A stretch of 64,000 nt of DNA from CAIWHR01 sp963813415 (lineage in GTDB: Bacteria > Pseudomonadota > Gammaproteobacteria > Burkholderiales > Casimicrobiaceae): assembly GCA_963813415.1 (NCBI GenBank), contig CAWEYW010000001.1:248001-312000 (forward strand). The letters run 5' to 3'. The position numbers and the translations under genes were made by a program. Under the pieces are notes generated by a model, which saw only the letters and a list, made by a program, of their open reading frames with translations, made no database searches and was not told where the DNA came from. Of this stretch, positions 59,996-64,000 are shown one piece after another (positions within the stretch are counted from its first letter, which is position 1; each line of letters begins with the position of its first letter).

Positions 59996-60712
59996 TTAGG
60001 CCGCGACCGTCGTCAGCCTGGAGCGCGGCCGCGCCACCCCGGCAAAATGACTGAGCAGCAGCCAGGAGGGGAACTGCCGGATGAGGCCCGCCATTCCGGT
60101 CAAGCGGATCTTCTTGTTTCGTACCGCTGCGGAAAACGGCATGTCGCCCAGCCAGACCCGCGCCATCGCGGCAAGGTCCGCGTCGACGTAGATGTCGACC
60201 TCGAACCCGGGGTCGCTCACGCAGAGATCGACGCCCGAACGCTCGAGCAACAACCAGAATCTCCTGGCGCCCCGGTACGTTACCGGCACGGCGTGGAAAC
60301 TGAAATGCACTACCACGCGGCGCGCCGGCAAGCGATCCGCGGCGATCCGCCGACGCACGTTCCACATGAGCAGGCCGGCGTCGAGATTCTGTGGCTGCAC
60401 GCGAATGGTCCATCGTTGGCCCCACGTGCCCAGGGCATCGATCGCGGCGCGGAATTCCTTGCCGGATTCGGTCAGGTGATATTCGCGGCCACGTCCCTTG
60501 CCACTCGGAACGGTCTCGAGGACGCCCGCCGCTTCGAGGTCCCGCAGTCGGCGCGTCAGCAGCGCACGCGACATGAGCGGAATGCAGCGATGGATCTCGT
60601 TGAAGCGGTGACTGCCCGAAAAAAGCTCGCGCAGGATGATCGGCGTCCAGCGCTCCGCGAAAACCTCACTGGCCACCGCCACCGGGCAGAACTGGCCGAA
60701 TCCTTTCTTCAT
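59996..60712 (-). CDS. HxlR-family transcriptional regulator with C-terminal SCP2-like domain
   Basis: 238 aa. Residues about 1-100 are the HxlR winged helix: MKKGFGQFCPVAVASEVFAERWTPIILRELFSGSHRFNEIHRCIPLMSRALLTRRLRDLEAAGVLE, with Cys9 near the N-terminus, as in redox-sensing members. The C-terminal half looks like an SCP2/sterol-carrier-type domain (FRAAIDALGTWGQRW, VVVHFSFHAVPV). ATG 60712 is the start; the longer frame enters the methyltransferase promoter. Divergent from the methyltransferase, which it may control. Confidence 0.85.
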   Translation of the reverse strand: MKKGFGQFCPVAVASEVFAERWTPIILRELFSGSHRFNEIHRCIPLMSRALLTRRLRDLEAAGVLETVPSGKGRGREYHLTESGKEFRAAIDALGTWGQRWTIRVQPQNLDAGLLMWNVRRRIAADRLPARRVVVHFSFHAVPVTYRGARRFWLLLERSGVDLCVSDPGFEVDIYVDADLAAMARVWLGDMPFSAAVRNKKIRLTGMAGLIRQFPSWLLLSHFAGVARPRSRLTTVAA

Positions 60713-60827
60713 CCGACCGACATTAGTCTTCTGCCGGCCGTCCTGCAAGTTCACTTTCAGTACTGGATTGTCTCGGCCCGATCCCGCATCCTGTACCGCG
60801 TGATCCGACCCGAAGAAAGGCAATCCC

Positions 60828-61646
60828 ATGACGACTTTCGGCACCGACGAAACATTCGCTGGCTCGATTCCACAGGTCTACGACGCGTATCTGGTCCCGC
60901 TCATCTTCGAGCCCTACGCCGCCGATCTGGCGAATCGGCTGAGCCCGCAACCGCTCGGCCGGGTACTCGAGGTCGCCGCCGGCACCGGAGCCGTCACGCG
61001 GGCGCTGGCAACCGTGCTGCCGGAAAGCGTGTCCATCGTCGGCACGGACTGCAATCAGGCGATGCTCGACCAGGCCATTGCGAAGGGAACACCACGCAGC
61101 GTGGATTGGCGGCAAGCCGATGCGATGGAGCTGCCTTTCGATGACGCATCGTTCGACGTTGTGGTATGCCAGTTCGGAGTCATGTTCTTCCCCGACAAGT
61201 CCCGAGCGTATTCCGAGGCGCGCCGGGTACTCAAGGCGGGAGGAATCTTCATCTTCAGCGTCTGGGACCGCATTGCCGAGAACGACTTCGCGGACACCGT
61301 GACAACGGCGCTCGAGTCGGTGTTTCCCGAGGATCCGCCGCGCTTCCTGCCGCGCACTCCGCACGGCTACTACGACGACCGACTCATCGGCCGAGATCTT
61401 GCGAACGCTGGATTCTCGGCCTCGCCCCGGACCGAAGCCATCGATGCGCGCAGCCGGGCGACGTCCTGCCGAGTCCCGGCGATTGCCTACTGTCAGGGAA
61501 CACCGCTGCGGAACGAGATCGAGAGTCGCGACGCCTCGCGACTGGGCGAAGCAACCGACATCGCAGCGGAGGCCATCGCGCAGCGGTTCGGTCGGGGGCC
61601 GGTCGACGGCAAGATACGGGGGTATGTGTTTACCGTCGAGCGCTAA
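60828..61646 (+). CDS. Class I SAM-dependent methyltransferase
   Basis: 272 aa, UbiE/Methyltransf_11 type. SAM-binding motif I is LEVAAGTGAVTRALAT; motif II/III MELPFDDASFDVVVCQFGVMFFPD; post-motif YSEARRVLKAGGIFIFSVWD. The conserved acidic residue after motif I is in IVGTDCNQAMLDQA. The acceptor is unknown. It is divergently transcribed from an HxlR regulator (115 bases apart), a common arrangement for regulator and target. Confidence 0.9.
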   Translation: MTTFGTDETFAGSIPQVYDAYLVPLIFEPYAADLANRLSPQPLGRVLEVAAGTGAVTRALATVLPESVSIVGTDCNQAMLDQAIAKGTPRSVDWRQADAMELPFDDASFDVVVCQFGVMFFPDKSRAYSEARRVLKAGGIFIFSVWDRIAENDFADTVTTALESVFPEDPPRFLPRTPHGYYDDRLIGRDLANAGFSASPRTEAIDARSRATSCRVPAIAYCQGTPLRNEIESRDASRLGEATDIAAEAIAQRFGRGPVDGKIRGYVFTVER

Positions 61647-62078
61647 GCACCGCGATGAAGCTGTTGCACCGTCGAGGATCCATCGTCGAGAGGCTTCATC
61701 GCGCAAGAACGACTCGGAAACACGCGTCGGTCGTGCGTTGACAGAATCGCCCTGAAACTTACAGCGGCGAAATTACAGCGGCGAAACGACGGTGGTCCAG
61801 CACGCCATTCCGGGTGCTATCGCACGTCACTTGAGAGCCAAACGCCTCCGGATACACGCGCTGTCCTCAGCCCGTGCATTCACGGCAATCGGCCTTGAGA
61901 AAAGTCAACACGCGTCGCGTCGGTGGGCGCAACGTAAATCGATGCCTGCCGCAGATCGCTGCGCATCATCGCGAGTCTGGCTCGGATCACCCCCCTCGAC
62001 CCAATGCACGCCTGGCCGGGTGATTCATTCAGGTGTGCCACGGGCAGCGACACACCTGCTTCTTCCTAGGAGGCACTC
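61647..62078. other. Intergenic region upstream of the beta-propeller lipoprotein
   Basis: No gene. It contains an FNR-like site (61895-61908) and the strong ribosome binding site (TAGGAGG) of the next gene. The first part may also hold the end signals of the methyltransferase unit; no clear hairpin is seen. Confidence 0.5.
61895..61908. promoter_or_regulatory. FNR-like box
   Basis: TTGAG-AAAA-GTCAA, one mismatch from the FNR-type consensus, 171 bases upstream of the propeller lipoprotein start. Confidence 0.4.
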
Positions 62079-63269
62079 ATGGCCAGTTACTTGACGCGGC
62101 TTGCTGCGATGGCGATCGCGGGGACGCTCACGGCGTGCGCAACGACGCCGGTACCGCCCTTGAACACGGCGGAATTCATGCTGGTCGGCATCGACAACAA
62201 GGTCGTGTTCGCCGACGACGGCAGTCAGCTGTTTCTGCCCCCCGGCAACGACTCGATCGTGATCGTGGACATTGGCACCAATCCCGCCGAGCCACGGATC
62301 GTGACCAGCCTGCCGCTGATGAACTCGGTGATCGGACCGCCCACGAACCTCGCCATCAGTCCCGACGGCGCGCTCGCGATCGTCGCGAACTCGCTGGACT
62401 GGGTGGCGGACGGCGCCAAGTGGAAGTTCGTGCCCGACAACAAGCTCTATGTGATCGACCTTACCGCCAGTCCGCCTGCGCTCATCGACACGCTCGCGGT
62501 CGGCAAGCAGCCGTCGGGCCTTTCGATCAATCGCGCCGGCGATCTCGCGCTCGTGACGAATCGTGCCGACAACTCGATCAGCGTGTTGTCGATTCACGGC
62601 AAGCAGGTAAAGCTGATCGATACCGTGCCGATGGGGGAATTGGTTGCGGCTGTCGTGTTCACCCCGGATGGCAAGCGCGCGCTCGCGGCGAAGTTCACCG
62701 CCCACAAGGTGGCGTTCCTCGACGTCGACGGACAAAAGGTGACCTATGACAAGCGCGACATATCGGTGGGGCTGTGGCCGTACAACCTTGCCGTTTCCGC
62801 GGACGGCAAGCTCGCCCTGACGGGGGACAACGGCAGCGCCGGGCGTTCGGACGGAAATGTCGACACGGTCACCGTCATCGATATCGAAGCGAATCCGCCG
62901 CGGGTGATCGACAAGGTCGTCGTCGGCGACGGACCCGAGGGCTTCGCGTTGAGCCCGACCGGGCGGCTCGCCGCACCTGTCATCCTCGGTGGCTCGGATG
63001 GCCCGAAGAACGCGTGGTTCTACCATCGCAACGGGAGCGTGGCGTTACTGAAGCTCGATGGCAAGAAGGTGGTGAAGGTTGGAGACATCCCGGTGGGCGG
63101 CATCCCCGAAGGTGCCGTGTTCAGCCCGGACGGTCGTTGGCTCTACGTCGGCAATTACGTGGACCGAAACATCTCCGTGCTGCGCGTCGACGGTGACACG
63201 GTCGTGGACACCGGCACCGTCGTCCCGCTGCCCGGCAGTCCCGCATCGATGCGGGGAAGAGTGCAGTAA
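62079..63269 (+). CDS. YncE-like beta-propeller lipoprotein
   Basis: 396 aa. Lipobox LTAC near residue 20 (MASYLTRLAAMAIAGTLTAC), then a seven-unit propeller built from repeats such as LAISPDGALAIVANS, LSINRAGDLALVTNRADNSISVLSI, VVFTPDGKRALAAKF, LAVSADGKLALTGD and AVFSPDGRWLYVGNYVDRNISVLRV. It is predicted to be anchored in the envelope. The family (YncE/40-residue YVTN repeats) binds metals or DNA in some cases, but no catalytic residues are visible. It lies 116 bases upstream of the usp gene. Confidence 0.88.
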   Translation: MASYLTRLAAMAIAGTLTACATTPVPPLNTAEFMLVGIDNKVVFADDGSQLFLPPGNDSIVIVDIGTNPAEPRIVTSLPLMNSVIGPPTNLAISPDGALAIVANSLDWVADGAKWKFVPDNKLYVIDLTASPPALIDTLAVGKQPSGLSINRAGDLALVTNRADNSISVLSIHGKQVKLIDTVPMGELVAAVVFTPDGKRALAAKFTAHKVAFLDVDGQKVTYDKRDISVGLWPYNLAVSADGKLALTGDNGSAGRSDGNVDTVTVIDIEANPPRVIDKVVVGDGPEGFALSPTGRLAAPVILGGSDGPKNAWFYHRNGSVALLKLDGKKVVKVGDIPVGGIPEGAVFSPDGRWLYVGNYVDRNISVLRVDGDTVVDTGTVVPLPGSPASMRGRVQ

Positions 63270-63385
63270 CGGATCGGCCGAGTCGCATCGGATCGGGCGG
63301 AGCTCGCATGCGGCGCTGAGCCGCGTCGGGCTGTCGAGCCGCGCGCCATGGTGAGACGAATCGTCGATCCAGCGAGGAGGCGAAC

Positions 63386-63823
63386 ATGTTCAAGCATCTG
63401 CTTCTGCCGACGGACGGGTCGGAACTGTCCGAGGTTGCCGTTCGAAAGGGCGTCGAGTTCGCGAAAACCATCAAGGCCAGGATAACCGGCTTGTACGTCA
63501 CCCCGGATTTCCACATCTTCACCTATCGGACCGAGATGCTGGAGGATACCCGGGAGCAGTATGCCAAGGACTGCCAGGCGCATGCCGCGCAGTACCTCGG
63601 CGTGATCGAACGGATCGCCAAGGAAGCCGGCGTGCCGTGCGACCTTGTCAATGTCACGAACGATCATCCCTACGAGGCGATCATCAACGCCGCCGAAGAG
63701 CATGGTTGCGATCTCATCGTCATGGCCTCTCACGGCAGGCGAGGAGTGCGTGGCTTCCTTGTGGGCAGCGAGACGCAAAAGGTCCTGACGCATACCCAGA
63801 CACCGGTGCTCGTGAGCCATTAG
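63386..63823 (+). CDS. Universal stress protein (UspA family)
   Basis: 145 aa. It opens MFKHLLLPTDGSELSEVAVRKGVEFAKTI, the UspA N-terminus, and carries the ATP-binding block in MASHGRRGVRGFLVGSETQKVLTHTQTPVLV (G-x2-G-x9-G-S type). Usp proteins bind nucleotides and protect cells in growth arrest. Ribosome binding site CGAGGAGG. In related bacteria usp genes are often FNR- or ANR-activated, consistent with the FNR-like boxes nearby, though no clear box is directly in its 116-base leader. Confidence 0.94.
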   Translation: MFKHLLLPTDGSELSEVAVRKGVEFAKTIKARITGLYVTPDFHIFTYRTEMLEDTREQYAKDCQAHAAQYLGVIERIAKEAGVPCDLVNVTNDHPYEAIINAAEEHGCDLIVMASHGRRGVRGFLVGSETQKVLTHTQTPVLVSH

Positions 63824-63937
63824 AGGCGCCGGGGTCGCGAGTTCGGGGGCTACCGGCCACCCCCCGATCCGATTGCCTGTTTGGTTGATGCAGTGCGATC
63901 ATGTCCGCGGTCCTGCAGAACATTGACAGACGAAGCC

Positions 63938-64000
63938 ATGAGCCGCTTGCATACCAGACTTCATTCGCTCCCGCGTTCGGTTCTTGCCGGTCTTCAGCGG
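63938..64000 (+). CDS. Possible start of a further gene, cut by the window edge
   Basis: An ATG at 63938 opens a frame (MSRLHTRLHSLPRSVLAGLQ...) that remains open to the window end. Too short to identify. A weak GAAG precedes it. Listed only to mark the edge. Confidence 0.25.
   Translation, partial: MSRLHTRLHSLPRSVLAGLQR

Overview
This 64 kb window is GC-rich, densely coding bacterial chromosome. NMT1/SsuA-type ABC importers, Rieske-oxygenase catabolism, a class II ribonucleotide reductase and FNR-like operator sites suggest a metabolically versatile betaproteobacterium, probably Burkholderiales-like. That placement is inference from gene content only. I see no rRNA, tRNA or CRISPR array.

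Region 1 (1-8.3 kb) is an aromatic-acid type catabolic locus. A minus-strand operon encodes a Rieske oxygenase, a periplasmic binding protein, a thiamine-diphosphate decarboxylase-like enzyme, and an ABC ATPase and permease (cut by the window edge). Divergent from it are an oxygenase reductase and a Gfo/Idh/MocA dehydrogenase of the kind that oxidises phthalate dihydrodiol. Region 2 (8.1-20 kb) is mixed: a repeat lipoprotein, a KaiC-like ATPase, a DHDPS-family aldolase, a metallophosphoesterase, a MaoC dehydratase, a two-subunit molybdenum hydroxylase (IorAB type), exonuclease III and a DUF2721 membrane protein. Region 3 (20.1-27.7 kb) looks like a dedicated nitrogen-compound uptake and hydrolysis system: an AtzG/AtzE-like small subunit plus amidase, facing an operon of LVIVD protein, CobW GTPase, ABC ATPase, permease, PuuE-like deacetylase and binding protein. 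Region 4 (28-33 kb) holds a polytopic membrane protein, a probable methanethiol S-methyltransferase (MddA), a LuxR-hydrolase fusion and a DUF937 protein.

At 33.2-33.6 kb there is a compact, transposase-less element. It has 14-bp perfect terminal inverted repeats resembling IS6-family ends and an exact 8-bp direct repeat immediately outside them. Inside is a small two-TM gene broken by a frameshift. It sits directly in front of a strong intrinsic terminator.

Region 5 (34-64 kb) reads as a low-oxygen or stress metabolic island: PncB, oxygen-independent RNR (NrdJ), a divergent solo GroEL carrying Ser at the catalytic Asp52 position, a nitroreductase-family protein, malic enzyme, acetyl-CoA synthetase, an E1alpha/E1beta/E2 2-oxoacid dehydrogenase without E3 but with a coupled acyl carrier protein, a fused ACP-AMP-ligase-PlsC protein, DUF2934, two CBS-pair proteins, DsrE, RtcA, a YqjD-like protein, PolX, Kbl/Tdh, a beta-propeller lipoprotein and UspA. 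Several of these genes are preceded by TTGAC-N4-GTCAA or TTGAC-N4-ATCAA palindromes typical of FNR/DNR/FixK-class operators, so a shared oxygen or nitric-oxide responsive regulon is the simplest reading.
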